64,000 nt of DNA. Origin: Halocaridina rubra. Lineage: Eukaryota; Arthropoda; Malacostraca; Decapoda; Atyidae. Where the stretch lies: contig JAXCGZ010009466.1 in the NCBI GenBank assembly GCA_037179515.1, positions 73,501 through 137,500 of the forward strand, read 5' to 3'. Position numbers and translations under genes: made by a program. The notes below the pieces were generated by a model. The model was given only the letters and a program-made list of their open reading frames with translations, was not told the DNA's origin and did no database searches. Below are positions 11,301-19,626 of the stretch, one piece after another; the first letter of the stretch is position 1; each line of letters starts with the position of its first letter.

Positions 11301-13474
11301 ATTAGCAAACCTAACATCTCCATGTCAAGAACAGCGAACCCAATGATTCCCACGTAAAGAACAACGAACCCAATGATTCCCATGTAAAGAATGGCCAAAC
11401 CAAATGTCTTCATGTAAAGGAAAATATACCTTTGACAAGATATGTTTTATGAACTTATTTATTGACAAATGAACAATTAAACTAACATATTACTCGATTT
11501 CCATATGAAATTCTGTAAAAAAAAATTAGTTATTGAAAGGATACTGCATAGCAATTGCCTTACAGAACCCTGATAACCTGTCAACCGTATTTCGTTCCAT
11601 TCACATGAACTGATTTAAATAACCTTGTGGAAAAGTGCGTCTGCATTCTCGCATATTCTTAATTTTAGCCTTGTGCTTTGCCCAGTATGTTCTATATGTT
11701 AAATTAGGTTGTCCAATTCATAAATTTATTACATGATTCACATTTTAATTTCCGTCAAATAAGTGATTTATTCTTTATCCAGTCATCACTGGTAATATTA
11801 TTGGTTTCACAACAAAGTTATCTAGTGAACAGAAGCTTTGAAAACTAAGCAGTTATTGCAATGTCTGGCAACGAAGTGTTCATGTATAGAACATTGAACC
11901 CGATTATTCCCATGTAAAGAATAACGAACCTAATAATCTTCTTGTAAAGAATAGCAAACCCTGTTGTGAGTGGGTTTGCTATTCTTGACATGATCCCCTT
12001 CAAGTTTTTATCCATTCCAAAACATTTCCACCTATTCTCGTCATTGTTTGCAGCTCCTTAATAAGTCTCCCGAGTGGGACCGTACCAAATGCATTATGGA
12101 AATCTAGGAATATGCAATCTTCCCAGTCTTCTCTTTCCTGTAAGATTTAGCTTACCTCATCATAAAATTCTAATAATTTTGTTACTGTAGATCTACCATC
12201 TCTGAAGCAACGTTGTCTCACTGACAAAAAGTTGAAGGATTCCAATTAAGAGAGATGTGTTTTTTAGTGGCTTCTCCATAACTTAAACTATGATGGTCAA
12301 GGAAACAGGTCTATAGTTTAGAGCTCCATCCCACCTTCCCTTTTTCAAGATAGGTACCACGTTCGCTTGTTTTCAGCATCTTAGAATCTTCCAAGATTCC
12401 AGCGACTTATGAAATACAATACATAGAGCCGATGATATTGAATTCGTGCATTTCTCAAGTACATAAGGGGGTATATGATCAGGACCTGTAGCTTTATGGG
12501 CATCTAACTTCATGAGCGCTTTGCTTACCTCTGTGACTGAAAAGATGATGATCTTTAATACCGGCCCATGAACTCCTGATTAACATGCAGCAGCTTACTG
12601 ATTCAGTCTATGATTGAATCTCTCTAAATGCCCTCACCAGTGAGCTCCTAATATATTTAGTCCTTTCATTGCAAAGCAGTGAAGGCAGCATTTTCAGTCT
12701 TTGGTGCTAAATGAGAAAATATTTAAGTCTGTAGAAAAGTCTTTTGTATATCTGGTTTGTTATCTGATAAGAGCAGTGACTTTAGTAAATTTAGTGAGAT
12801 ATGGTCTTCATAAGAAAGCTTCAATCTCCCACAGACTTGGAAATCGCAAGAAAACTACTTTTCCAAATGACTGAGCCATCACAGCAGTCCTACAGAACCT
12901 TAGGTAATATTACGTAACAACCCACACTCTCAAATTAGTATTTTTAGAGCTTCGTTGAGACTACAAAGATAATTTGCCAACACATTTGGGTAAATTTCCG
13001 TGAAGCGGGGCTGGAAATGCAAAAAAACCGGCCCTAGGCATCTCTCCCGACTGCTACGAATCCCGTCGCCGCGTCAGAGTTGGGGATCGAACTTTGACAT
13101 TAATTCCATGGAAAAATAAACAAATTAATATATGTAACATTACACAAAGGCCATAAAACTCAATTATTCGCTTAAATGTGGTCATAAATCGGCCCAAACC
13201 GCATATCGTAACCTGTGCAAGTCAATGGTTACGTAAATAATCCATTAGTAATCCCCCCGCAGGTCCCTCCGAGGATGTGAACGCCATTTCCCCCCAATGG
13301 ATAAAAATCGCATAAAACGCGACAGTGTTTTACGTGTCATTAACTATAATTACCTGGTATGTAATGCGACCTTTTCGACATGACATTGTCGCTATCGATA
13401 TCTAACGGCCTTTTCCGGGAATCGGGGGTTCCGGGAGATGTCACGGATTCTTCCATTATTTCTTCGGTCGCCAT
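719..13474 (-). CDS. ps: pasilla/NOVA-type KH-domain splicing regulator, six coding exons
   Basis: Spliced coding sequence on the minus strand: 13354-13474, 7805-7957, 7448-7602, 5729-5882, 4486-4701, 719-1599. All introns follow GT-AG and all phases join, giving 559 residues. The N-terminus has two basic patches (RKRP near 20, SKR near 33) that could act as a nuclear signal. KH1 spans about 49-117 with GAIIGKGG near 60-67; KH2 about 144-215 with [10 protein letters not shown]3 about 471-540 with GPGG at 487-490. A Gly/Asn/Gln-rich linker separates KH2 and KH3. Family knowledge: Drosophila pasilla and vertebrate NOVA1/2 are nuclear proteins that bind YCAY clusters and control alternative splicing. 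The phrase [15 protein letters not shown] after KH2 is a family hallmark. Introns hold LINE, SINE and MITE insertions; no coding exon is disrupted. Additional 5' or alternative exons cannot be excluded. Confidence 0.93.
2021..2061. repeat. poly(A)/poly(T) tract
   Basis: About 40 uninterrupted A residues in pasilla intron 5. Confidence 0.95.
2133..2202. repeat. (TA)n microsatellite
   Basis: About 70 bp of pure TA repeat, abutting the left end of a Tigger-like MITE. Confidence 0.97.
2203..2533 (+). mobile_element. Tigger-like MITE with transposase N-terminal relic
   Basis: A 331-bp unit flanked by (TA)n on both sides. It starts CAGGGGGTCCTCGGTTTGC and ends with a partly complementary CGACCCCGTG. 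Near 2310-2420 it encodes a decayed helix-turn-helix start ([20 protein letters not shown]), resembling the N-terminus of pogo/Tigger/jerky transposases. A second copy of the same unit lies at 57525. Tigger-type elements target TA dinucleotides, which fits insertion within a TA repeat. Confidence 0.7.
2534..2624. repeat. (TA)n microsatellite
   Basis: About 90 bp of TA repeat on the right side of the MITE. Confidence 0.97.
2626..2715. mobile_element. terminal-repeat fragment of a second Tigger-like family
   Basis: Begins CTGGGGGTCCCCACTTTAAG and contains AGGGTTCCGTTCCTGACAG. The same motif, inverted and diverged, occurs at about 44960-45042. It looks like one end of a pogo-type element; the partner end was not identified. 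Confidence 0.45.
2929..3645 (-). mobile_element. Jockey-like LINE with internal deletion
   Basis: Minus strand. The 5' part (about 3640-3372) encodes the start of an AP-endonuclease domain ([17 protein letters not shown], then [13 protein letters not shown]). This joins directly, with a frame change near 3370, to the extreme C-terminus of the same element type ([31 protein letters not shown], stop near 3121). A 3' UTR and a poly(T) on the plus strand follow at 2929-2937. The reverse transcriptase and most of the endonuclease are missing. Comparison with the longer copy at 25.9-28.4 kb shows roughly 2 kb is absent. Confidence 0.8.
3646..4433 (-). mobile_element. Tigger-like element fragment with internal minisatellite
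   Basis: On the minus strand, 3900-3715 encodes a relic transposase start ([20 protein letters not shown]) like pogo/Tigger N-termini. From about 4020 the sequence holds two imperfect tandem units sharing ATAAAGC(C/T)(G/A)TTAACTTGATAAATA and AATAAAATCGTATTTACAGC. The right end near 4433 reads GGACCCCCTG before TATA, which resembles the CAGGGGGTCC terminus of Tigger-like MITEs. Related minisatellite units recur at 42.8-43.2 kb and 44.26-44.58 kb. Confidence 0.55.
4486..4701 (-). CDS. ps: pasilla exon: end of KH2 and start of linker
   Basis: Bounded by the acceptor GTCATTTCAG and donor GTAAGT. It encodes the last KH2 helix ([16 protein letters not shown]) and the conserved [20 protein letters not shown] linker. 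Phase is 1 at both ends. An AT-rich repeat-derived stretch follows closely in the downstream intron. Confidence 0.9.
4702..5728. other. pasilla intron 4
   Basis: Non-coding AT-rich intron containing a (TA)n at 5234-5301. At 5640-5700 there is a short stretch similar to the 3' UTR of the RTE-like LINE at 37.9 kb (a motif containing CTCTTAGCTCCTTGGGG). Confidence 0.6.
5234..5301. repeat. (TA)n microsatellite
   Basis: About 68 bp of TA repeat within a pasilla intron. Confidence 0.96.
5729..5882 (-). CDS. ps: pasilla exon with KH2
   Basis: The acceptor CTCCCCACAG precedes [18 protein letters not shown], and the donor GTAAGT follows CITVI. The invariant GKGG loop is intact. A longer version using an upstream AG (CTTCATCAG) would add a short Ser/Arg-rich stretch. 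The shorter choice is preferred because it joins EREKQ to VKILVP as in pasilla proteins. Confidence 0.9.
5883..7080. other. pasilla intron 3, unique AT-rich part
   Basis: No coding potential or recognised repeat. It contains several short diverged echoes of a TGAT(A)ATG...ATTATTCA-type motif about 60-80 bp apart, too decayed to call a tandem array. Confidence 0.5.
7081..7418 (-). mobile_element. SINE-like non-autonomous element, family S3
   Basis: Minus strand, about 335 bp, starting near TGTAGTAGGTTGGCTCATGG and ending in an A-rich tail (plus-strand poly(T) at 7081-7091). Closely matches the plus-strand copy at 32820-33143 and the interrupted copy at 28532-28898. Its 3' end (GTGCCCAAGCCCGATGAGG, then GGTGTCAC) resembles the 3' UTR of the Jockey-like LINEs here, so it may use their machinery. 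It sits about 30 bp from a pasilla exon. Confidence 0.75.
7448..7602 (-). CDS. ps: pasilla exon with second half of KH1
   Basis: The acceptor TATTTCAG precedes the exon, and a GTAATT donor follows codon Gln143. It encodes [18 protein letters not shown], the last strand and helix of KH1, and the charged linker ending AEREKQ, which joins directly to VKILVPNS of KH2. A SINE-like copy starts only about 30 bp downstream in the intron. Confidence 0.92.
7805..7957 (-). CDS. ps: pasilla exon with first half of KH1
   Basis: Preceded by a CTATTTTCAG acceptor and ending at a GTAGGG donor. It encodes [16 protein letters not shown] and the GxxG-bearing helix [15 protein letters not shown], then [15 protein letters not shown]. 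The GKGG loop is the nucleic-acid-binding loop of KH domains. Confidence 0.92.
7958..10310. other. pasilla intron 1, proximal part
   Basis: About 2.35 kb of AT-rich intron. No exon with a convincing splice-flanked conserved reading frame was seen, and no recognised repeat. Confidence 0.5.
10311..12600 (-). mobile_element. CR1-like LINE, decayed, interrupted copy A
   Basis: Minus-strand copy of the CR1-like family that recurs throughout the window. The 3' end (TAATTGCAATTACCTAAG..., GGAAAGAGCCCCATGC) starts at 10311. Relics of the C-terminal domain ([30 protein letters not shown]) and of the reverse transcriptase thumb and palm follow, reaching the [11 protein letters not shown] region near 12480. 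Many stops and frameshifts are present. A 709-bp element (11288-11996) splits it. It lies wholly inside pasilla intron 1. Confidence 0.85.
11288..11996. mobile_element. 709-bp element with terminal inverted repeats and 30-bp internal repeats
   Basis: Inserted in CR1 copy A and flanked by CCTTC on both sides (11283-11287 and 11997-12001). The left end GGATCATGTCAAGATTAGCA is complementary to the right end at 23 of 25 positions. Just inside each end are tandem 30-bp units of the form AAGAA(C/T)A(A/G)CGAACC...CATGTA: about four on the left, three on the right, in the same orientation. The last unit forms a perfect hairpin (AGAATAGCAAACCC, loop, GGGTTTGCTATTCT). No coding sequence. The superfamily is not recognised; Helentron/HINE-like or another MITE type is possible. 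Confidence 0.7.
12601..13353. other. pasilla intron 1, distal part
   Basis: No gene or identifiable repeat. GC content and CpG density rise from about 13000 toward the first coding exon. Confidence 0.5.
13354..13474 (-). CDS. ps: pasilla first coding exon
   Basis: Starts with ATG at 13474 in an AGACATGG context and encodes [10 protein letters not shown] followed by an acidic and basic N-terminus ending SKRSHYIP. The donor (GTAATT) lies at 13353-13348. The exon ends after the first base of a codon, which is completed by the next exon to give Asp41. The surrounding 13.0-13.5 kb is richer in CpG than the rest of the window, as expected near a promoter, but no TATA box is evident. Confidence 0.9.
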
Positions 13475-13870
13475 GTCTGACTTCACTCTACTAGTCTCAC
13501 CAAGCAGTGACTGAAAACTCTCAGCGCATGCGCAGTCATGGCACTCTAGAGAAGATGGAATATTTATTTTTTTCTTTATGAGAGAAAATGGTGATTTTTA
13601 AACGCGGGTACTTTAAATATTTAAACGCTCGCATGTGGAAGATGTCAAGGCGACTTTGATATAATTTCATAAAACTGCATATTCAGGCTAGAAACTGTCT
13701 AAAAACATCTGGGAAATGGGAGAAGAATTTGAGTCAGGTTTAATATACGTAAGAATGTATTTTAGATACAGAGTTGTAGATGAATATATTCCACAAGAAG
13801 TGCGTGGATATTGAATATTTGGACGGTTTTAGCAACAAGAGGAATGAACAATACTGAGACGCTTTGCGCT
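13475..13870 (-). promoter_or_regulatory. probable 5' UTR/promoter region of pasilla
   Basis: Lies immediately upstream of the pasilla start codon on the minus strand and includes the CpG-containing stretch CAGCGCATGCGCAGTCATGG near 13524-13543 (GCATGCGC resembles an NRF1-type site). No TATA box was identified. The assignment rests on position and composition only. Confidence 0.35.
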
Positions 13871-13877
13871 AACTAGC

Positions 13878-14013
13878 ATACCTCTGCCTTGTTCTTAACC
13901 TTTTTCTTTTCCTCCGTCTTAGTGTCTTCTTGTGCCCGGGCCTTTTGTTGATTAGGGTAGTTTTTGCCTGTCTCGGTGTCACACTCATAATAAAGAAAGA
14001 AAGAAAAAAAAAG
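13878..14013 (+). mobile_element. 3' end fragment of Jockey-like LINE
   Basis: About 135 bp matching the 3' UTR of the Jockey-like LINEs: TTTTTCTTTTCCTCCGTCTT, GTGCCCGGGCC, TGCCTGTCTCGGTGTCACAC, then an A-rich GAAA tail. No coding part remains. Confidence 0.65.
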
Positions 14014-14212
14014 ATTTATGTATTGGTGAGCGCTAAGGATCTCACGGGAATCCTTTTCTGTTTGTAGACCAAAACCATCCACAGAGTTGTAGAAATCTGG
14101 AATAGGCGATACACTACAGAGGTAGAATCCAAGTCTTTGGAGAGGAAAATGAGAAAAATTTATAAAGAGCCTGAAAAGATTAGAAAATAAAAATTCATTA
14201 CAAGACTAAACT

Positions 14213-14405
14213 GCTCCCGTGTTACGTCACGAATTCCCATTTCTATTAAGGGCTAAAATGGTGCCTTCTTTGAAGGACATTGGTTTTCGCAGTGTGACCG
14301 TTGTTAACCTGACTGACTGCCCTTCCTAACCTCAGACCGTGGCGGGTCTCGAACCAACTACCTCACGAATCAAAGTAGTGTGCTCTATCACCCGGTCACG
14401 TCGGC
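14213..14405 (-). mobile_element. tRNA-derived SINE, family S2
   Basis: Minus strand. The 5' part is tRNA-like, with an A-box-like GGGTGATAGAGCAC and a B-box GGTTCGAGACC (plus-strand 14345-14355). A unique body and an AT-rich tail follow toward 14190. A diverged copy lies at 22512-22705. The tRNA part is not a functional tRNA gene: the arms do not pair fully and it runs directly into the SINE body. Confidence 0.75.
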
Positions 14406-14520
14406 CAAAATTTTATCATGAAACTAAAACCACCATAAATGACTACCACCAAATTCACGCAGTTGAATCAAAAGGAAATATCCATGTTGGAGTCACAGGC
14501 ATTGCGGCCTTTTCCAGGAC

Positions 14521-14645
14521 GTCCTAATTATCTAATTGTGCTCACAGGAAAGAGTCCCATGGTAGGAACTTCCCGTCTCCTGGTCAGGTTCTTTCATATT
14601 TGTTTACTCAATGATACCTATCATATCTTTTCATATAACTATGAA
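14521..14645 (-). mobile_element. 3' end fragment of CR1-like LINE
   Basis: Contains TCTAATTGTGCTCACAGGAA, AGAGTCCCATGG, CTTCCCGTCTCCTGGTCAGG, a diverged version of the family's 3' UTR in minus orientation. No coding part is left. Confidence 0.7.
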
Positions 14646-14944
14646 TGGGTTAATGTGAGTTAATGTGATTAGCTTTTGCTTACCTCATGTCAGTTTTTGA
14701 CATTCATTTACACATTGTGGATTCATTTGTCTACGTTTTTTTTACTGCTTTATTCTTTGCCATATTATAATCAAATTCTGCCACATTTCCTTCTTTGGGG
14801 TTTCGCGTAAACTAAAACGGCAGTCTCGATCTCAGGATACAGTAGTGTATCTTTTGTACGTTACTTGCTGACACCAATCTTCTATTTAGAAATAATACTC
14901 TATGTAAAGTAACACCGACATTCCACCAGATTATATATGTATTT

Positions 14945-14950
14945 TTCTAT

Positions 14951-15009
<59 letters not shown>

Positions 15010-15050
15010 TGCATTTGTCTATTTATTTATTAATTTATTTATTAATGGTC
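14945..15050. repeat. (TTTA)n microsatellite
   Basis: Nearly pure ATTT repeat over about 65 bp with a degenerate extension to about 15050. Confidence 0.95.
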
Positions 15051-15232
15051 TCATTTGTATTGTTTATTAACCCACCCAATTACTGTATTCATTTACGGTC
15101 TTTTAAATGATGGAGTATCAAGTTCTATGCAATAGGTATACAAAATGTTGTAAAGTCAAAATCATTCTCTGTAAGTTGACAACATGCATTAGGATCCATG
15201 AGTCATAGGAGTATTGAAGTTGTTGTGAATTT

Positions 15233-15464
15233 GGCCCGATTTCTTAAACAGTGTAAACCTAGCATACCATATTGTTAGTTAGCTAGACACACACAAATGG
15301 ATTTCATATACGCATCTGACGCGGTTCCGTGTATGGCTAGGATCCCTTTCGGGATCCTAGCCATACACAGAGCCACGTCAGATGCGTTTATGAAATCCAT
15401 TTGTGTGTGTCTAGCTTACTAACAATATGGTATCCTAGGTTTACACTGTTTAAGAAATCGGGCC
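15233..15464. mobile_element. 232-bp foldback palindrome (MITE-like)
   Basis: Two arms of about 114 bp are near-perfect reverse complements with only TTTC at the centre (15347-15350). The outer ends are GGCCCGATTTCTTAAACAG and its complement; the inner stem is GCTAGGATCCC/GGGATCCTAGC. There is no coding content. The form fits a foldback or MITE-type DNA transposon; no clear target duplication is visible. Confidence 0.85.
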
Positions 15465-15686
15465 TTAATGTACTCATACTAAAAATTCTAATATATATTT
15501 ACTAAATTTCGAGAGGATTCGTATATCTTGATTTTTTTCTAGTTGAGTTCTTAAATTGAAAAATGAATATTGATGTAGGTTTAAGATCTCACATTCTTAG
15601 TAAGAATACTATGTAAAGAAGACAATGCTTGATCTTATTGACTATATACGAGATCGTAATTTTGACTGTATTTACCCTCTTGTATT

Positions 15687-15780
15687 CACTAATTGACTCA
15701 CGGGAAAGAGTCCCATATTCGAAATTCCCCGTCACTTGATGGCTTTTAGTTTCATTTACTCATCATTTCTTATCATATAC
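15687..15780 (-). mobile_element. CR1-like LINE, 3' tail of older copy split by copy B
   Basis: Minus-orientation 3' tail (CACGGGAAAGAGTCCCATA, ATTCCCCGTCACTTGATGG) ending at TTATCATATAC. The matching remainder of a minus-strand copy resumes at about 19630 on the far side of copy B, so both probably belong to one older LINE. Confidence 0.6.
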
Positions 15781-16317
15781 AGCTGTAAGACAGTAATCGA
15801 AAAAATGAAAGACGTTGTGATGGAAAGGGCAAACCCACTCATCAGACAGGCACTTGATAAGGAGAAGACAGTGGTAATCTCAGGCATAAGCGAATCCCAG
15901 GAGCCAACATGGCAGGGGAGACTTGAAGAAAATAAAGCTAGGGTTGTAGACCTGATAAGAAAGCTTGGAGTAGTTTGTGGTCCTGAGGATATTGTAAACA
16001 TACACCAACTAGGTAAATATTCGAGGGAAGGAAAGCCGAGACCAACAAAAGTAACCTTTGAGAGAGGGGAAATATGTAGGGAAATATTGTTGAGAAAAAA
16101 AAGTCTAAAAGACCTTCAAGAATTCAAAGAAGTGTTCATTAGACGATACAGAACACAGGAAGAGATGGGAAAGATCAAAAACTTGTTGCAAGAGGTAAGA
16201 AGGTTAAATGATGAAAGAAATGAAGAAGAGAAGAAAAATTTTCGTTACAGAGTTCTTCCAGACAAAGGGGAGATAAAGAAGATAATGACAGAAGATCAGG
16301 GGATGGGGCCTCATTAA
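15781..16317 (+). pseudogene. CR1-like ORF1 protein, C-terminal part
   Basis: Open frame of about 180 residues ending at 16315-16317. It is highly charged with a helical tail (EEMGKIKNLLQEVRRLNDER), as in nucleic-acid-binding ORF1 proteins of LINEs. The 5' part is truncated. The endonuclease frame overlaps its end and has no ATG near the junction (the frame reads SLRLLYTNAD), so it was probably translated from further upstream or by frameshifting in the parental element. Confidence 0.6.
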
Positions 16318-19300
16318 GATTGTTATACACAAATGCTGATGAATTAGCTGGTAAGGCAGTAGAATTAAAAGATAGGATTCACAACAGTAAGGCAGATATA
16401 GTAGCAATTACAGAGACTAAGTTGAGTGAGGACATAAACAGTGTCACAGTTTTTCCTAAGGGCTTCAGAATACTAAGGGTTGAAAGATCTGAGAGGACTG
16501 GTGGAGGGATAGCACTGCTCATAAGTGAAAGGATTCAAGTTGAAGAAATAAACTTGGCTATAGAAAGTGAGTTCAAGGAATTTCTTGTTGCTCGCATAAA
16601 TACTGGGTCAGAGAGCATTATAATAACTGTTGTATACAATCCACCAAGAAACCAAAATAGGCTTGAAGTTTATGAGGAAAGTCATATAGGTACTATTGAA
16701 GTCATAAACTCAGTTGTTAACATGGCACGGGAAAAAAAATGTAGGATTTTGATTATGGGAGACTTTAATCATAAAGAGATAGATTGGATAAATCTTGACC
16801 CACACAGTGGTGAGGACACATTCAGGGCAAGATTCCTAGATTGCGTACAAGGTAATTTCCTACACCAACATGTAATGGAACCAACAAGGGCCAGGGGTGG
16901 GGATGAGCCATCACTATTTGATCTAGTGTTCACAGATAATGTGTTGGATATTGAAAAAATTGAGTATGAACCACCAATTGGAAAGAGTGACCACTGTGTG
17001 TTGTTGATGGAGTATATCATTGAAGATATTCTTCCTGAGAGTAGAGACACTGAGGACATGAGGAGGAACTATCGGAAAGGAGATTACATCAAAATGAATG
17101 AGCTTTTTGCAGCTATTGACTGGAGAACCTTATTTTACAACAAATCTGTACAAGAAATGTATGACATCTTTTGTGAGAAATATGGGAAGATAGTAGATTG
17201 CTGCATACCTGTTACCAAAGTAGGTGTAATTCATGCCAGAGAGAAATGGTTCGATAATGGATGTAAAAGAGCTAAGGAGTGGAGAGACAAATGCTGGAAA
17301 AGGTATAGGAGGAGAAAAAACATAAATGCCTGGCAAACCTACAAACGAGCAAGAAATGACTACCTAAGTAACAGAAGAGAGGCAGAGAGAGACTATGAGA
17401 GGGACATCACCAGGAAGGCTAAAGAAAATCCCAAGCTTTTCCACAGCTTTATCAGAGGAAAACTGAAGGTAAAAGAACAGGTTTTAAGGCTAAAGAGAGC
17501 GGATGGAAGCATCACTGAGACGGATGAAGAGATCTGAAAAGAATTGAACAAGGAGTTTCAGTCAGTATTTACAGTAGAAAATACCCCACCCCCTCAGATT
17601 GCAGTGATAGAAGCTCAAGGGCCGGTATTAGAGAACATCAACCTTACAGCCACAGAGGTATGCAAAGCGCTGATGGATTTAGATGTTCATAAAGCTACAG
17701 GTCCTGATGACATATCCCCTCATGTGCTTAAAAAATGCGCAAACACAATATCAGTGGCACTAAGTATCATATTTAAGGAGTCACTGGAGTCGGGGGAGAT
17801 TCCAGGATGCTGGAAACAAGCAAATGTGATACCTATCTTCAAAAAGGGAAGGAGGGATACGGCTCTGAACTATAGACCAGTTTCCTTGACCAGCATAGTT
17901 TGCAAAGTTATGGAGAAACTACTAAGGAAACATATCTCTCTTCACTTGGAATCCTTCAACTTTTTGTCAGTGAGGCAACATGGCTTCAGAGAAGGTAGAT
18001 CAACAGTAACAAACTTATTAGAATTTTATGATGAGGTAAGCCAAATCTTACAGGAAAGAGAGGGCTGGGCAGATTGCATATTCCTAGACTTCCAGAAAGC
18101 GTTTGACACTGTTCCACATGGGAGACTTATTAGGAAGCTGCAATCAATGGCTAGAATAGGTGGAAATGTTTTGGAATGGATAAAAACTTACTTAGAAGGA
18201 AGGGAACAGAGGGTTAGAGTAAGACACTCAGTGTATTAATGGAAGGAGGGATACGGCTCTGAACTATAGACCAGTTTCCTTGACCAGCATAGTTTGCAAA
18301 GTTATGGAGAAACTACTAAGGAAACATATCTCTCTTCACTTGGAATCCTTCAACTTTTTGTCAGTGAGGCAACATGGCTTCAGAGAAGGTAGATCAACAG
18401 TAACAAACTTATTAGAATTTTATGATGAGGTAAGCCAAATCTTACAGGAAAGAGAGGGCTGGGCAGATTGCATATTCCTAGACTTCCAGAAAGCGTTTGA
18501 CACTGTTCCACATGGGAGACTTATTAGGAAGCTGCAATCAATGGCTAGAATAGGTGGAAATGTTTTGGAATGGATAAAAACTTACTTAGAAGGAAGGGAA
18601 CAGAGGGTTAGAGTAAGACACTCAGTGTATTAATGGAGAAGAGTTAGTAGTGGAGTTTCCACAGGGTTCAGTTTTAGGGCCACTTTTGTTCCTTGTATAT
18701 GTAAATGACCTACCAGAGTCTGTAAATTCATTCATGAATATGTTTGCAGATGATGCAAAGATTGTGAAGAAAGTAAAAAAACGAGAACAATGGTAGAGAA
18801 CTTCAGGAGGATCTAAATAATCTGCATGAGTGGTCAGAAAAGTGGCTAATGAAATTCAATACTTCAAAATGTAAGGTAATGAGAATGGGTACAAGTGCAA
18901 GAAGGCCCAAGCTTGACTACTCGGTGGCTGGAGTACAACTTCAAGAGACAGAAAATGAGAGAGATCTAGGAGTAAACATACTGGCAGATTTGTCTCCAGA
19001 AATACATATAAATGGCATAGTAAGGGCAGCATATGCATTCTTATCAAATGTAAGGGTAGCCTTCAGGCACATGGACAAGGAAATGTTCAGAAATATTTAT
19101 GTAACCTATGTGAGGCCAAAACTCGAATATGCAGCCCCCTTTTGGAATCCGCACTTGAAAAAGCACATAGCTAAGCTTGAAAAAGTTCAAAGACATGCCA
19201 CGAAACTGGTGCCAGAAATACGCAATCTCAGTTATGATGAGAGGCTGAGGGAATTAGACTTACCATCACTCAAAGCTAGAAGAGTGAGGGGGGATATGGT

Positions 19301-19538
19301 GACAGTCTTTAAATTCCTTCATGGTTATGATAGAGTGGATAGGGATCGATATTTTGATATGGCTGGCTCTAGAACTAGAGGTCATAGTTTGAAGCTTGGT
19401 AAGAAAACTTGTTTGCAGGATGTAAGGAAATACCTTTTCAGTGTAAGAGTAGTTGATAATTGGAATTGGCTAAGCGAGGAGGTAGTTAATGCTATCTCAA
19501 TCCATAGTTTTAAGGACAGGTATGATAAGTATGACTAA
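16302..19538 (+). pseudogene. CR1-like endonuclease-reverse transcriptase, broken
   Basis: Endonuclease about 16320-17050, a basic linker to 17537 (in-frame stop at 17535-17537), fingers and palm 17544-18239, duplicated palm segment 18241-18634, FADD catalytic box near 18747, and the C-terminal domain 18849-19538 with FWNPHLKKHIAKLEKVQRHA. At least one nonsense codon, one 394-bp duplication and further frameshifts prevent a full product. Confidence 0.88.
17847..18634 (+). repeat. 394-bp perfect tandem duplication inside LINE
   Basis: Unit 17847-18240 is repeated at 18241-18634 with no visible difference. Both begin GGAAGGAGGGATACGGCTCT and end CACTCAGTGTATTAAT. 394 is not a multiple of three, so the frame changes. 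A recent duplication or an assembly artefact could explain it. Confidence 0.92.
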
Positions 19539-19626
19539 GTATAAAATGGAAGCGATCAGGAGACGGGAAGATACGAGCATTGGGCTCTTTCCCGTAAACA
19601 CAATTAGGTAATCCAATTAGGTAATC

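Larger units (their letters stand above)
15781..19626 (+). mobile_element. CR1-like LINE, longest copy (B), inactive
   Basis: Plus-strand non-LTR retrotransposon. The first frame (to the stop at 16315-16317) is an ORF1-like protein end with an RRM-like core (KTVVISGISE, RPTKVTFERGE). The second frame has AP-endonuclease (LYTNADELAGK, ADIVAITETKLSE, MGDFNHKEIDW, SDHCVLLM), then reverse transcriptase ([49 protein letters not shown]) and the C-terminal domain, with an ATTAGGTAAT-type 3' tail. Damage: a stop at 17535, a 394-bp tandem duplication, and frameshifts near 18239, 18634 and 18780. The enzymes would copy element RNA at a nicked target if intact. Confidence 0.92.

Noticed and set aside
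11299..11420. CRISPR-like array of 30-bp repeats
   Set aside because: Units are directly abutting with no spacers, diverged, and inside a eukaryotic intronic transposon.
14345..14405. Possible tRNA gene with a B-box GGTTCGAGACC
   Set aside because: The cloverleaf does not close and the sequence continues into a repeat body with a second diverged copy at 22.6 kb, so it is a SINE.
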